From positions 186,001 through 250,000 of the forward strand of contig NZ_GG697141.2 in NCBI RefSeq assembly GCF_000155955.1: DNA of 64,000 nt, written 5' to 3'. Numbering within the stretch: position 1 is the first letter of the stretch; every line of letters starts with the position of its first letter. Shown one piece after another: positions 46,237-55,049 of this stretch. The notes beneath the pieces are model-generated. The model did no database searches. It had not been told where the DNA came from and worked only from the letters and a program-made list of their open reading frames with translations. Made by a program: the position numbers and the translations under genes. Source of the stretch: Mitsuokella multacida DSM 20544 (GTDB lineage: Bacteria > Bacillota > Negativicutes > Selenomonadales > Selenomonadaceae).

Positions 46237-47583
46237 TTACTTGTCGCTCTCTTTTTTTGCATCGGACGGCGCTGCGGGGGCAGCGTCGGTATTTTCCTCG
46301 CGGGTGACGAGGATTTTGTCGATGCGGGCGCGGTCCATGTCGACGACTTCGAAGGTGAAGCCGTTCCACTCACATTTCTCGGCGACTTTTGGGATGTAGC
46401 CGAAGTAGGAGGTCAAGAAGCCGCCCATGGTCTGGTAGTGGTCGTGGTCTTCGTCGGGGAGCTCGGCGATGTCGAAGCGCTCTTTGAAGTCGTCGATGGA
46501 GCAGAGGCCGTCGACGTACCAGGAGTGCTCGTCGCGTGGGGTGAACTGAATCGGGTCGGGCTCGACGTTGGACATGGAGTCGCCGATGATCTCCTGCAGG
46601 ATGTCGTTGAGGGTGATGAAGCCGACGACGCCGCCGTACTCGTCGAGGACCATGGCCTCGTGGATGCCGGTGTCGCGGAATTTGGCGAGCACGCGGAAGG
46701 TCTCCATCGAGCGCGGCACGAACATGGGCTTGCGGATGTACTGCGCGAGGTCGAGGGACTTGCGCTCGAGCGAGGCGTTGAGGAGGTCCTTGGCGTAGAG
46801 CACGCCGCAGAAGTCGTCGAGATTCTCGCGGCCGACGGGGAAGACGTTCTGCGGATGTTCGCGGATGATGCGCAGGTTGTGGCGCAGGGAGTCGGTCAGG
46901 TCGAGCCAGAGCATCTGGGTGCGCGGCGTCATCAGGGAGTAGGCGGTCTGGTCGCTCATGTGGAAGATGCGGTCGACCATGGCCTGCTCGGATTTCTCGA
47001 AGGTGCCGTCCTCAGTGCCCTGCTCGATGAGGTCCTTGACCTCGTCTTCGGTGACGGTGTCCTCGACGTGCGGGTTGATGCCGAGCAGCAGGAGGACGCC
47101 GCCCGCAGAGCCGGACAGGAAGCGGATGAAGGGGCGCGCGAGGCGCGTAAGCCTTGCGACGATGCCATGGTACTTCATGAGCATGTGCTCAGGGTTCTGT
47201 GCGGCCTTCTTCTTCGGCAGGAATTCGCTGAAGAGCAGGGTGATGTACGTCACGACGACGATGCTGAAGAGCATGGCAATCGTCGTGGCATGCGGCAGGA
47301 AGGCGATGAAGCTGGCGAGGTACGGTGCGATGAAGGCGCCGGTGCAGATGCCCATGAGGATGCCAGTCAGCGTGATGCCGACCTGGACGAGCGAGAGCGG
47401 CGCTTCGACGTTCTCGAGCAGGCCGAGCGCTGCCTCGGCATCTTGATTGCCGTCTTCGGCGAGCTTCTCGAGCCGTCCGCGGTGGCTCTCTGTGAGGGCC
47501 GTCTCGATGAGCGAGAAAAAGGCGTTGGCCAGCAGCAGTAACAGGAGTAAGACGAGCAATAGGCCCGCGTCAGTATTGTCCAA
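46237..47583 (-). CDS. CNNM/CorC-type transporter-associated membrane protein (HlyC/CorC family)
   Basis: A protein of about 448 residues: an N-terminal DUF21/CNNM domain of three to four membrane helices (LLLVLLLLLLLANAFFSLIETAL, then VGITLTGILMGICTG and IAMLFSIVVVTYITLLFSEF), a CBS-domain pair starting around DQTAYSLMTPRTQM, and a C-terminal CorC_HlyC domain (YQTMGGFLTSYFGYIPKVAE). The family is linked to Mg2+/Co2+ efflux; the old 'hemolysin' label is doubtful. TTG 47583 is chosen because AAAGGA lies 11 nt upstream; ATG 47613, ten codons earlier, lacks a ribosome-binding site but is possible. Transcribed alone. Confidence 0.88.
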   Translation of the reverse strand: MDNTDAGLLLVLLLLLLLANAFFSLIETALTESHRGRLEKLAEDGNQDAEAALGLLENVEAPLSLVQVGITLTGILMGICTGAFIAPYLASFIAFLPHATTIAMLFSIVVVTYITLLFSEFLPKKKAAQNPEHMLMKYHGIVARLTRLARPFIRFLSGSAGGVLLLLGINPHVEDTVTEDEVKDLIEQGTEDGTFEKSEQAMVDRIFHMSDQTAYSLMTPRTQMLWLDLTDSLRHNLRIIREHPQNVFPVGRENLDDFCGVLYAKDLLNASLERKSLDLAQYIRKPMFVPRSMETFRVLAKFRDTGIHEAMVLDEYGGVVGFITLNDILQEIIGDSMSNVEPDPIQFTPRDEHSWYVDGLCSIDDFKERFDIAELPDEDHDHYQTMGGFLTSYFGYIPKVAEKCEWNGFTFEVVDMDRARIDKILVTREENTDAAPAAPSDAKKESDK

Positions 47584-47637
47584 AAATGATACACATCCTT
47601 TGCAAAGATACATACAGGTTGTAAACTATTTTCCTAT

Positions 47638-47666
47638 AATATAGCATAACCATGGCGTTTTGTCAC
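47638..47666 (-). promoter_or_regulatory. Probable promoter of the CNNM/CorC gene
   Basis: On the minus strand GTGACA (47666-47661) and TATATT (47643-47638) have a 17-bp spacer and lie just upstream of both possible starts. Confidence 0.6.
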
Positions 47667-47691
47667 ATATGGCGCGGGCTCTGGGCGTGGC

Positions 47692-48276
47692 TCAGTCGTC
47701 ATACCAGGGGCCGTTGCCGATGACGATGCCACCGTGCAGGGTCACGGGCGTGGAGCTGCCGACTTTGGTCGGCATGCGCGTCGTGAGCTTATAGGGCGTG
47801 TCGACAAGCCAGGCCGTCACGAGTACCGCGTCGTCCTTGATCTTGCGGTAGGCCTTGCGGTCGAGCTCGGCCGTGTAGACCTCGCTCTTGTGGGCGGCGA
47901 CGGAAGAGCTCGTCAGGGCCTGCGTGAAGGCCATGCCGTCCGACCAGCGGTAGAGCGTCTTGCCGTTCTTGTCGAGGATGGCGAAGTCGTAGACCTGCCC
48001 GTCGCGGTGGGCGACGGAGTAGTCGCTGTCGCCGTCATTCGTGACCTTGAGCTCCATGACGAGCCGGCCGTGCTTCTCCTCGACGGTCAGCTCCTCGACG
48101 ATATTGTCGAAGCTGAAGGCCGCATATGACGGCACGATCTCGCTGCTGTGCGAGCCTGAGGTCGGGAATGAGACGCCGATGCCCGTGCCGAAAGAGGCAG
48201 AGGCCACCGGCATCGCGGAAAGGGAGACAGCGCCGACTGCAAGGGCAAGCGCGGGGATAAGGGCATATCTTTTCAT
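47692..48276 (-). CDS. Secreted BsuPI-domain protein
   Basis: A 194-residue protein with a signal peptide (MKRYALIPALALAVGAVSLS followed by an Ala-rich SAMPVASA cleavage region). It has one BsuPI-like beta-sandwich domain at about 60-150 (LVMELKVTNDGDSDYSV, GQVYDFAILDKNGKTLYRWS, then MAFTQAL). The domain is named after a Bacillus intracellular proteinase inhibitor and is common in exported proteins of unknown role; inhibitor activity should not be assumed. The start at 48276 has AGGAGTG 8 nt upstream; an in-frame ATG at 48387 lies upstream of the promoter's -35 box and was rejected. Transcribed alone. Confidence 0.82.
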   Translation of the reverse strand: MKRYALIPALALAVGAVSLSAMPVASASFGTGIGVSFPTSGSHSSEIVPSYAAFSFDNIVEELTVEEKHGRLVMELKVTNDGDSDYSVAHRDGQVYDFAILDKNGKTLYRWSDGMAFTQALTSSSVAAHKSEVYTAELDRKAYRKIKDDAVLVTAWLVDTPYKLTTRMPTKVGSSTPVTLHGGIVIGNGPWYDD

Positions 48277-48327
48277 GGTAATCACTCCTGATTTTGTTTG
48301 TCGTTCTGGATTGGTATCGTTGATTCT

Positions 48328-48357
48328 ATTGTACCATGTCATGTTAGAATTAGGCAA
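48328..48357 (-). promoter_or_regulatory. Probable promoter of the BsuPI-domain gene
   Basis: On the minus strand TTGCCT (48357-48352) and TACAAT (48333-48328) have an 18-bp spacer, about 50 bp upstream of the start. Confidence 0.6.
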
Positions 48358-48429
48358 AAGATGTTCCTTGCATGTATGGGGACTCAAACGGCAAAGATTC
48401 GTTCAAAGATTCATGGCTTGATTTTTATA

Positions 48430-48454
48430 GTATACAATATGCCTAATTGTATAC
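48430..48454. promoter_or_regulatory. Perfect 9-bp inverted repeat, candidate operator of the allantoin cluster
   Basis: GTATACAAT-N7-ATTGTATAC. Its centre lies about 70 bp upstream of the predicted transcription start of the allantoin operon, a usual activator position. The PucR-type protein encoded at the far end of the cluster is the candidate ligand-responsive regulator. There is no T run, so it is not a terminator. Confidence 0.6.
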
Positions 48455-48477
48455 AGTTAAAATATGCAGTGTGTATA

Positions 48478-48506
48478 TTGTTAAGCAAGCGCATTCCCGC
48501 TATACT
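48478..48506 (+). promoter_or_regulatory. Promoter of the allantoin cluster
   Basis: TTGTTA (48478-48483) and TATACT (48501-48506) with an exact 17-bp spacer, giving a leader of about 90 nt. Confidence 0.65.
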
Positions 48507-48535
48507 GTAACCATAAAAGGCGATATAAAAGATGC

Positions 48536-48576
48536 AGCGGCGCATTAGTAAAGTAAAATGTTACTTATGCGTCGCT
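48536..48576 (+). other. Leader hairpin before the first allantoin gene
   Basis: AGCGgCGCATtAGTAA and TTACTtATGCGtCGCT pair around a 9-nt loop, ending 15 bp before AGGAGG of the first gene. Only TTTG follows, so it is a leader structure and not an obvious terminator. It may protect the 5' end or take part in attenuation. Confidence 0.5.
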
Positions 48577-48601
48577 TTGTCTATTTAGGAGGTACGATTT
48601 T

Positions 48602-49840
48602 ATGAAAGCAGATGCAGCACAATTGAATGATTGGCTAATGAGAATCGATACCTTCAATGCAACGCCTGGAGAAGGTACAACCCGAGCCGTCTATACAAAG
48701 GAGTTCTATCGAGCTCGCGAATATTTAAAGAAAGAAATGCATGACCTCGGCCTTGAGATCCATGAGGATTGCGTCGGCAATATCTATGGAGAATATAAAG
48801 GGCGTCATCCAGAATGCCCTCCTGTCTGGACCGGTTCACATATCGATACGGTTCCGCATGGTGGGCGCTATGATGGAATGGCTGGTGTGTTCGCAGCCTT
48901 GGAAGTTATCCGCATGATGAAAAGTGATGGCTATCAGCCGAAACGGAGTATCTTCGTCAATGCTTATGCTGGAGAGGAAATGAGTCGTTTCGGGATGTGC
49001 TGTATTGGCAGTCGCGCGATTGTTGGTCGCATTCATCAGCAAGATTTAAAGGACGCAAGAAATATGGCTGGTGAGAGCATCTTTGATGTCCTCAGCCATG
49101 ATGGTTTTGAGCCAGAGCGATTCAATCGAGACTTTTCTACAAAGCCGAGGGTCCACGCAAGTCTTGAGCTGCATATCGAGCAAAACAGGATCTTGCAGGA
49201 CAAGGGCATCTCTGTTGGTATTGTCACTGGCATTTGTGCACCGACAAATCTGCGATGCGAGATTCATGGCATTCAATCGCATGCCGGCGGCACGAGTATG
49301 GAGGATCGCCGCGATGCCTTTATGGCGTCAGCTGAGATTGCTCTGGCACTCGAGCACTTAGCGAAAGCCTCAGATAGTGAATACATCACGGGAACAGTCG
49401 GCGCGATGAAATTGGACCCTGGCGCAGCAAATGTCATTCCGGGGCAAGCGAATTTCTCCATCGATATCCGCTCCATCTCGGCACAGGATAAGGATGACTT
49501 GGTCGAGGCATTGCAGGGAAAGATTGATGAAATCACAAGGAACCGCGGTGTTACCTATCAACTGGAACAGCTGAATAACGATACACCGTACATCTGCAGT
49601 CCGCGCCTCCGAGAACTCTTGCATGAAAGTGCCAAAGAACTGGAGCTTCCTGTACTCGATATGATCAGTGGTGCTTATCATGACAGCCTGATGTTGGGGG
49701 ACATCACAGATGCAGCGATGATTTTCATCCCCTGTAAAGATGGCATCAGTCATGACCGGAAAGAATCTATTGATATGGATGATCTTGCTAAGGGCACAGA
49801 CCTTTTAGCGGCCACCTTACGCCGCCTTAGTGAAGAATAA
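48602..49840 (+). CDS. M20-family amidohydrolase (allantoate/ureidoglycolate amidohydrolase-like), divergent paralogue
   Basis: A 412-residue Zn-dependent amidase of the AllC/UAH/beta-ureidopropionase group. The metal-site motifs are GSHIDTVPHGGRYDG, YAGEEMSRFG, the bridging HIEQN and the late His in SGAYHDSLMLGD. It departs from the usual HIEQGPVL and SGAGHDA, which are kept by the second copy at 55050. I therefore suggest that this copy acts on a different ureide, most simply ureidoglycolate (to glyoxylate, ammonia and CO2), while the other handles allantoate. AGGAGG precedes the start. It is the first gene after the cluster promoter. Confidence 0.78.
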   Translation: MKADAAQLNDWLMRIDTFNATPGEGTTRAVYTKEFYRAREYLKKEMHDLGLEIHEDCVGNIYGEYKGRHPECPPVWTGSHIDTVPHGGRYDGMAGVFAALEVIRMMKSDGYQPKRSIFVNAYAGEEMSRFGMCCIGSRAIVGRIHQQDLKDARNMAGESIFDVLSHDGFEPERFNRDFSTKPRVHASLELHIEQNRILQDKGISVGIVTGICAPTNLRCEIHGIQSHAGGTSMEDRRDAFMASAEIALALEHLAKASDSEYITGTVGAMKLDPGAANVIPGQANFSIDIRSISAQDKDDLVEALQGKIDEITRNRGVTYQLEQLNNDTPYICSPRLRELLHESAKELELPVLDMISGAYHDSLMLGDITDAAMIFIPCKDGISHDRKESIDMDDLAKGTDLLAATLRRLSEE

Positions 49841-49879
49841 GGATAGGATATTCTGTATTAGGATAGGAGAGAAGACATT

Positions 49880-51040
49880 ATGGCAAAGAAGAAGATTTGC
49901 ATTATCGGCGGCGGTATTTCTGGTACGGCTCTTGGTTATAATCTGAGCCTCTATGATGATGCAGAAGTCACGCTTTATGAAAAAGGCCGCATCGGTGCTG
50001 GCACGACATCGAAATCAGCTGGCACGGTATGCCTGTTCGATGATTCCCTGAATAATCGCTATTGGGATGTCCGCCTTTATGGTTTTGAGACATACTGTAA
50101 GATGGAGCAGGAAAAAAAGGGATCGGCCGGATTTGACAAGACGGGCACGCTGGTCTGTGCATTGGATGAAAAAGACGAAAAACGCATCAAGACAGGTATT
50201 GCACTGGCAAAATCCGCAGGTTACACGGGTGAATACATCACGGATAAAGACCGAATCAAGAAGATTCTTCCGATGATTGATCCGGATTCCATTATCGGTG
50301 CAGGCTATACGGCAGATGATGGGTACTTCGATGGTACGATGATTTCCAATAATTTTGCCAGCAAGATGGAAGCGAATGGCGCAACCGTCATCATCGGTGT
50401 TGGTGTTACGGATATCAAGGTAGAAGGTGGAGCAGCTGTTGGCATTACGACATCGGAAGGCAAACAGGAAGCTTATGATGTCATCGTGGACTGCACGGGG
50501 CCGTGGAGCCGCTTCACGGGCAAGATGGTCGACCTTGAAGTGCCAATCTGGCACACGAAGGCAGAAGCATTCTTCATGGCACCATCTGAAAAGCTCGACT
50601 ATGTATTCCCCATCCTGAAATTCCCGGCATTCTATGCGTTGCGCGCCGGCAACAACATCTTCATCTGTAAATCGCATCTGTCGATGGACCTGGACAATCC
50701 AATGCATGCGGGCCAGTGGGACCCGGATAAACTGCCGGAACGCGGCGGCACAGATGATTATTTCATTGAGTTCCTGTTCGAGCAGATGGAAAAGAATGTT
50801 CCTGGCTTGGTCGATGCAGGCCTGAGTTCATCGTGGCTGTCTTATCGTGCAGAGCCACGCGATTTCCTGCCAATCATTGGTGACACGCCGGTCAAGAACT
50901 ATCTCCTGGCCACGGGCTATGGCGGAAATGGTGTCATCGAGGCACCGGCAGTCAGCCGTGATCTGGCAAAATACATCATGCGAGGCGAAAGCACATTGCT
51001 CCTCGAAGAATGGGCATTCTCGAGACTGTTGAAGAAATGA
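49880..51040 (+). CDS. FAD-dependent oxidoreductase, DAO family
   Basis: A 386-residue flavoprotein of the glycine oxidase/D-amino-acid dehydrogenase (DAO) superfamily. The dinucleotide motif GGGISGTALGYNL is at residue 10, followed by the acidic ribose-binding position (TLYEKGRIGAGTTSKSAG). The C-terminal FAD-contact region is RAEPRDFLPIIGD, then ATGYGGNGVIEAP. It is followed 12 bp later by etfB and etfA, so it probably passes electrons to that flavoprotein and not to oxygen. Substrate unknown; in this setting a 2-hydroxy or 2-amino acid derived from allantoin (ureidoglycolate, ureidoglycine or glycine) is plausible. GGAGAG precedes the start. Confidence 0.8.
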   Translation: MAKKKICIIGGGISGTALGYNLSLYDDAEVTLYEKGRIGAGTTSKSAGTVCLFDDSLNNRYWDVRLYGFETYCKMEQEKKGSAGFDKTGTLVCALDEKDEKRIKTGIALAKSAGYTGEYITDKDRIKKILPMIDPDSIIGAGYTADDGYFDGTMISNNFASKMEANGATVIIGVGVTDIKVEGGAAVGITTSEGKQEAYDVIVDCTGPWSRFTGKMVDLEVPIWHTKAEAFFMAPSEKLDYVFPILKFPAFYALRAGNNIFICKSHLSMDLDNPMHAGQWDPDKLPERGGTDDYFIEFLFEQMEKNVPGLVDAGLSSSWLSYRAEPRDFLPIIGDTPVKNYLLATGYGGNGVIEAPAVSRDLAKYIMRGESTLLLEEWAFSRLLKK

Positions 51041-51052
51041 GGCGGATGACGC

Positions 51053-51835
51053 ATGAAGATAGCAATCTGTATAAAACATGTTCCCGTCAGTGAAGATGTA
51101 GAAATCGATCCGGTTACGCATAGTGTCCGTCGTATCGATGCAACGTGCGATATGAATCCCTGTGATCTGAATGCGATGGAGATGGCTGCTCAGCTCAAGA
51201 AAGCAACGGATGGCAGTATCGATGTCTACACGATGGGGCCGGATGGTGCAGCGACATCCTTGAAGAAGTGTCTAGCCCTTGGGGCAGATGAGGCGTATCT
51301 CCTGAGCGACCGCAGCTTTGCCGGTCGTGATACACTCGGCACGGCTCGTGTACTTGCCGATTTTGTCAAACGCAAATCATACGACATCGTTTTCACTGGA
51401 GCGGAATCCAGTGATGGTGCAACCGGGCAGGTTGGTGCTATGCTCGCCGAACTTCTCAGCATGCCGGATGTCGCCGATGCCGTATCCGTAGAGCCGGATG
51501 GAGACGGTGCACTGCTTATCGGCAAAAAGATGCAGCAGGGGACGTTGAAAATCAAGGCAAGAGGACCAGTCCTCTTAGCGGTACCATTTGGCTGCAATGA
51601 ACCGAAACTCCCGACACTGCGTGCGCAGATGAAAGCGAACCACAAAGAGATCCATGTCTTGACGGGGAAGGACTGCGATCCATCCGTCCTCGAGAACCTG
51701 GAAGTCAAGTCTGTCGTCACGGATGTATATCCAGCGCCAGAGACAAATAAGCAGGCGAAGGAGATTACAGGTACTCCGAAGGAAATCGCCGTAAAGATCC
51801 AGAAACTTTTGGAAGGAAGTGAGCAGGATGTCTGA
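51053..51835 (+). CDS. etfB: Electron transfer flavoprotein, beta subunit
   Basis: A 260-residue EtfB beginning MKIAICIKHVPVSEDVEIDP. It has the AMP/nucleotide-loop region MNPCDLNAMEMAAQLKK and the ETF-beta signature later (TGAESSDGATGQVGAMLAE). It forms a heterodimer with EtfA and accepts electrons from the oxidoreductase encoded just upstream. It starts 12 bp after that gene and overlaps etfA by 8 bp. No acyl-CoA dehydrogenase is nearby, so this ETF seems devoted to the allantoin-cluster oxidoreductase. Confidence 0.93.
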   Translation: MKIAICIKHVPVSEDVEIDPVTHSVRRIDATCDMNPCDLNAMEMAAQLKKATDGSIDVYTMGPDGAATSLKKCLALGADEAYLLSDRSFAGRDTLGTARVLADFVKRKSYDIVFTGAESSDGATGQVGAMLAELLSMPDVADAVSVEPDGDGALLIGKKMQQGTLKIKARGPVLLAVPFGCNEPKLPTLRAQMKANHKEIHVLTGKDCDPSVLENLEVKSVVTDVYPAPETNKQAKEITGTPKEIAVKIQKLLEGSEQDV

Positions 51836-52799
51836 GATTGTTGTTTATGCACAGATCACCAAGAACGGTCTGAATCCGGAGGCAGCCGAGCTCGTCACTG
51901 CCGCACAGGAAGTCGCAAAAGTTTCTGGAGAAACCATCACCGTTCTCGCCGCTGATGACCAGGCACCTTCGTATGAAGATGCACTGAAGCTGGATGGCGT
52001 TTCGGATGTTATTCTCCTGCATACGGTCGGCATCGATGAAATGCAGACGGATGTGCTGAGCGAGGTCATTGCAGATGTCATCACTTCCCGTGATGTGTCG
52101 ACGATTCTTGCGCCGTCGGAGCATCAGGCCAGAGCTTTGCTTTCGCGTATTGCTGTAAAGCTCGACGCGGGCATGACAGCAGCCTGCAAAGAACTGAAGC
52201 CAGAAGCCGTAGATGGCAAGGTAGTCGTCCATCAGATCAAGAGCTCATTTGGCAGTCAGGGACTCGTTACGTGTGATATCACGACAAAGCCGGCAATCAT
52301 CACGTTGATCCCAGGCTCCTACGAAGCAGCACCCCAGACAGGGACGCCGAAGATCCAGGTCATCGAAAAGGAAAATCTGACATCGGCTCTTGAGGTTCTG
52401 GCCTTTGAAGAGAGCCAGTCGGCAGGTAACCTTCTGGGTGCAAGGCGCGTGGTCTGCGTTGGCAAAGGCGCCATAGAAGGAGAAAACTTCAGTCTGGCAA
52501 AATCTTATGCACAAAAAATCAATGCTGCATTTGCTGGCAGCCGTCCGATGGCCGATCAGCACTGGATTGATTTTGAGGCACAGATTGGTGAATCCGGTAC
52601 GGTTATCCGACCAGAAGCCTGCCTAATCTGTGGCGTTTCCGGTGCCATCCAGTTCACGGAGGGAATCAAGGGAGATCCTTTGGTCATTGCCATCAACAAA
52701 GATCCAAAAGCCCCGATTTTCGGTTTTGCTGATTACAAAGTCGTTGCCGACATGAAGGATATCTTACCAGAGCTCCTGGCGGCAGCCGACCCAAAATAA
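51828..52799 (+). CDS. etfA: Electron transfer flavoprotein, alpha subunit
   Basis: A 323-residue EtfA. The C-terminal FAD domain shows GARRVVCVGKGAIEGENF, GSRPMADQHW, CLICGVSGAIQFTEGIKG and INKDPKAPIFGFADYKVVAD, all characteristic. The start at 51828 has GGAAGGA upstream; an in-frame GTG at 51819 is less likely. It pairs with EtfB. I see no bifurcation-specific feature I would trust by eye, so a plain electron carrier is assumed. Confidence 0.93.
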   Translation: MSEIVVYAQITKNGLNPEAAELVTAAQEVAKVSGETITVLAADDQAPSYEDALKLDGVSDVILLHTVGIDEMQTDVLSEVIADVITSRDVSTILAPSEHQARALLSRIAVKLDAGMTAACKELKPEAVDGKVVVHQIKSSFGSQGLVTCDITTKPAIITLIPGSYEAAPQTGTPKIQVIEKENLTSALEVLAFEESQSAGNLLGARRVVCVGKGAIEGENFSLAKSYAQKINAAFAGSRPMADQHWIDFEAQIGESGTVIRPEACLICGVSGAIQFTEGIKGDPLVIAINKDPKAPIFGFADYKVVADMKDILPELLAAADPK

Positions 52800-52838
52800 A
52801 TTTCAAACTTTTGTTTTCTAGGAAAGGAAGTATTTGAT

Positions 52839-53621
52839 ATGAGTTACTTGAATGGTCAGACGGGTTACCGTAAAGACATCCTGACGAATCGTTCTGTCAT
52901 TGGCAATGGCTATGTCATCCTGGAACCGGACGGACTCGTCAAGAACGTTGTACCGGGCTATTCGGATTGTGATGTCACGATCCTCGGCACGCCGCAGATG
53001 GGCGCTACGTTTGCTGATTATCTTGTCACGGCACATGCAGGCGGCAAGAACACGGGCATTGGTGGCAATGGCATCGAGTCGTTCCTCTATGTCATAAGCG
53101 GATCGGTGAGCGTCACGAATGCAGATAAAGAAGCAGAACTGACGGAAGGCGGCTACATCTTCAGTCCGGCAGATAAGCCATTCACGTTCGAGAACAAGAG
53201 CGGTAAAGATGCCAGACTCTATGTCTATCGCCGTCGCTATATCCCACTTGAAGGAACGAGCGCTCACACAGTAGTCGGCAACATCAATGATGTTCCTTAC
53301 ATGGACTATGAGGGCATGAAGAATGCACAGAGCAAAGATTTCTTGCCGTCGGCAACGGATCTTGGCTTTGATATGAACATGCACATCCTCAAGTTCGAGC
53401 CGGGTGCATCGCATGGCTACGCAGAGACGCATTTGCAGCAGCATGGCATGCTGTTCCTCCAAGGCAAGGGCATGTATCTCTTGGATGATCAGTGGATCCC
53501 GCTCAAGAAGGGCGATTATGTATTCATGGATTCTTACTGCCCGCAGGGCTGCTACGCCGTTGGCACGGAAGACTATATCTACATCTATTCCAAAGACTGC
53601 AACCGTGATGTAGAACTGTGA
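52839..53621 (+). CDS. allE: (S)-ureidoglycine aminohydrolase, double-cupin
   Basis: A 260-residue bicupin that deaminates (S)-ureidoglycine to (S)-ureidoglycolate with Mn2+. The first cupin is at about 60-125 (GNGIESFLYVISGSVSV). The second, metal-binding cupin is at about 185-250 (FEPGASHGYAETHLQQHGMLFLQGKGMY), with the His/Glu ligands visible. Length matches AllE/YlbA (~260). AAAGGAAG precedes the start. Its place between AllC-type genes fits step three of allantoin breakdown. A terminator follows, so genes downstream may have partly independent expression. Confidence 0.9.
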   Translation: MSYLNGQTGYRKDILTNRSVIGNGYVILEPDGLVKNVVPGYSDCDVTILGTPQMGATFADYLVTAHAGGKNTGIGGNGIESFLYVISGSVSVTNADKEAELTEGGYIFSPADKPFTFENKSGKDARLYVYRRRYIPLEGTSAHTVVGNINDVPYMDYEGMKNAQSKDFLPSATDLGFDMNMHILKFEPGASHGYAETHLQQHGMLFLQGKGMYLLDDQWIPLKKGDYVFMDSYCPQGCYAVGTEDYIYIYSKDCNRDVEL

Positions 53622-53669
53622 TGCCAGTAATCGGCAGCCTGGTCTTTTAACCGCATAGAAAGAGGACAA

Positions 53670-53718
53670 GGGAGTCTGAACTTGTCGGAGTATTTCCGGC
53701 TTGTTCAGGCTCTTTTTG
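53670..53718 (+). terminator. Terminator between allE and the SDF symporter gene
   Basis: GAGtCTGAAC and GTTCAGgCTC form a stem around a 21-nt internal stretch, followed by TTTTTG. Downstream genes may depend on read-through or on an unrecognised promoter. Confidence 0.65.
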
Positions 53719-53756
53719 TTTAAACGAACGAAAGCTTCGAGAAAGGGAGCGATATT

Positions 53757-55037
53757 ATGAAGGGCAAATCAGGGCTTTCTTTGACCATGTGGATCATCAT
53801 TGCCACAGTTGTCGGCATTATCTTTGGTTCTGTCGTTGGCCCATGGGCAACAAACTTGAGATTCATTGGTGATATCTTTATCAACCTGATCCAGATGTCA
53901 GTTGTCGTACTGGTCATGACAGCCGTTGCCGGGGCCATTGCTGGACTCGGTGGGAATGGGTCTGGGAAAATGGGCTTGGTTGTATTCGCGAGCATTGTCG
54001 TCTTTACCTTGTTGTCTGCTTTCCTTGGACTTGGCTTAGGCCTTTTGGTCCAGCCGGGACTTGGTATCGATATTGGCACCACGGCTTCTACTGCGCAGAT
54101 AGCAGATACTTCTATCACGAAGACACTAGTAGGTTTTGTGCCGACGAATATTTTCTCATCGATGGCATCGGGCGCCATGGTTCCATGTATCCTCTTTTCT
54201 ATCTTCTTTGGTGCATGCACAGGCATCTATCAGCGTGACCATCATACTACCATCGTTACGGATTTCCTGACGGCTGTCAATGGCGTCATCTTGGAGATCA
54301 TCAAGGCTGTCATGAAGGTCGCTCCAATCGGCATCTTCTGCCTGCTGGCAAATGTAGCTGGTGGTACGGGATTTGCCGTCATCATGCCAATGCTCAAGTT
54401 CCTTGGCTGCCTGCTCATCGGTGATGTGATCCAGTTCCTTGTCTACTGTCCTGCTGTTGCGGCTATCTGTGGCGTCAATCCGATGAGAATGCCGAGCAAA
54501 TATGGAAAGATGTCGATGATGGCACTGACGACAACGTCGTCGGCAATCTGCCTGCCAACCAAGATGGAAGACATGGTAACAAAGTTTGGTGTCGATCGCA
54601 AAGTCACAGACTTCGTTGGTCCAATCACGATGTCGATGAATAGCTGCGGTGCCGTCCAGTGCTATGTCCTCGCCATCCTCTTCATGAGCCAGTCCACGGG
54701 AATCACGCTCTCTCCGATGCAGTTCGGCATGGCTATCTTGCTGGCCGTCCTGATGTGCATGGGAACAATCGTTGTCCCAGGTGGCATGATTGTCGTCTAC
54801 ACCTTCTTCGCTACAACGATGGGACTTCCGACCGAATCCGTTGCCATCCTCATTGGTATTGACTGGTTCTCGGGTATGTTCCGCACACTGATGAATGTCG
54901 ATGTCGATGTCCTGGTTGGCATGCTCACCAGCAAGGCCCTTGGCGTATTCAACAAAGGCGTCTACAACGATGAGACAGCTGTCTCTTATATCGATGCTAT
55001 AACAAATCCTGGACCTGTGGCAAGTCCGGGAAAATAA
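53757..55037 (+). CDS. Dicarboxylate/amino-acid:cation symporter (SDF family)
   Basis: A 426-residue membrane carrier of the GltP/DctA (sodium:dicarboxylate) family. Eight hydrophobic segments are apparent. The re-entrant-loop motif is represented by LTTTSSAICLPTKMED, and the C-terminal substrate site by WFSGMFRTLMNVDVDV (compare the family's DRFRTMLNVTGD). The change from Asp-Arg to Gly-Met-Phe-Arg could reflect an altered substrate. In this cluster it may import a carboxylated ureide such as allantoate or ureidoglycolate, or exchange a breakdown product. AAGGGAG precedes the start; allC follows after 12 bp. Confidence 0.85.
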   Translation: MKGKSGLSLTMWIIIATVVGIIFGSVVGPWATNLRFIGDIFINLIQMSVVVLVMTAVAGAIAGLGGNGSGKMGLVVFASIVVFTLLSAFLGLGLGLLVQPGLGIDIGTTASTAQIADTSITKTLVGFVPTNIFSSMASGAMVPCILFSIFFGACTGIYQRDHHTTIVTDFLTAVNGVILEIIKAVMKVAPIGIFCLLANVAGGTGFAVIMPMLKFLGCLLIGDVIQFLVYCPAVAAICGVNPMRMPSKYGKMSMMALTTTSSAICLPTKMEDMVTKFGVDRKVTDFVGPITMSMNSCGAVQCYVLAILFMSQSTGITLSPMQFGMAILLAVLMCMGTIVVPGGMIVVYTFFATTMGLPTESVAILIGIDWFSGMFRTLMNVDVDVLVGMLTSKALGVFNKGVYNDETAVSYIDAITNPGPVASPGK

Positions 55038-55049
55038 AGGAGAATCGCA

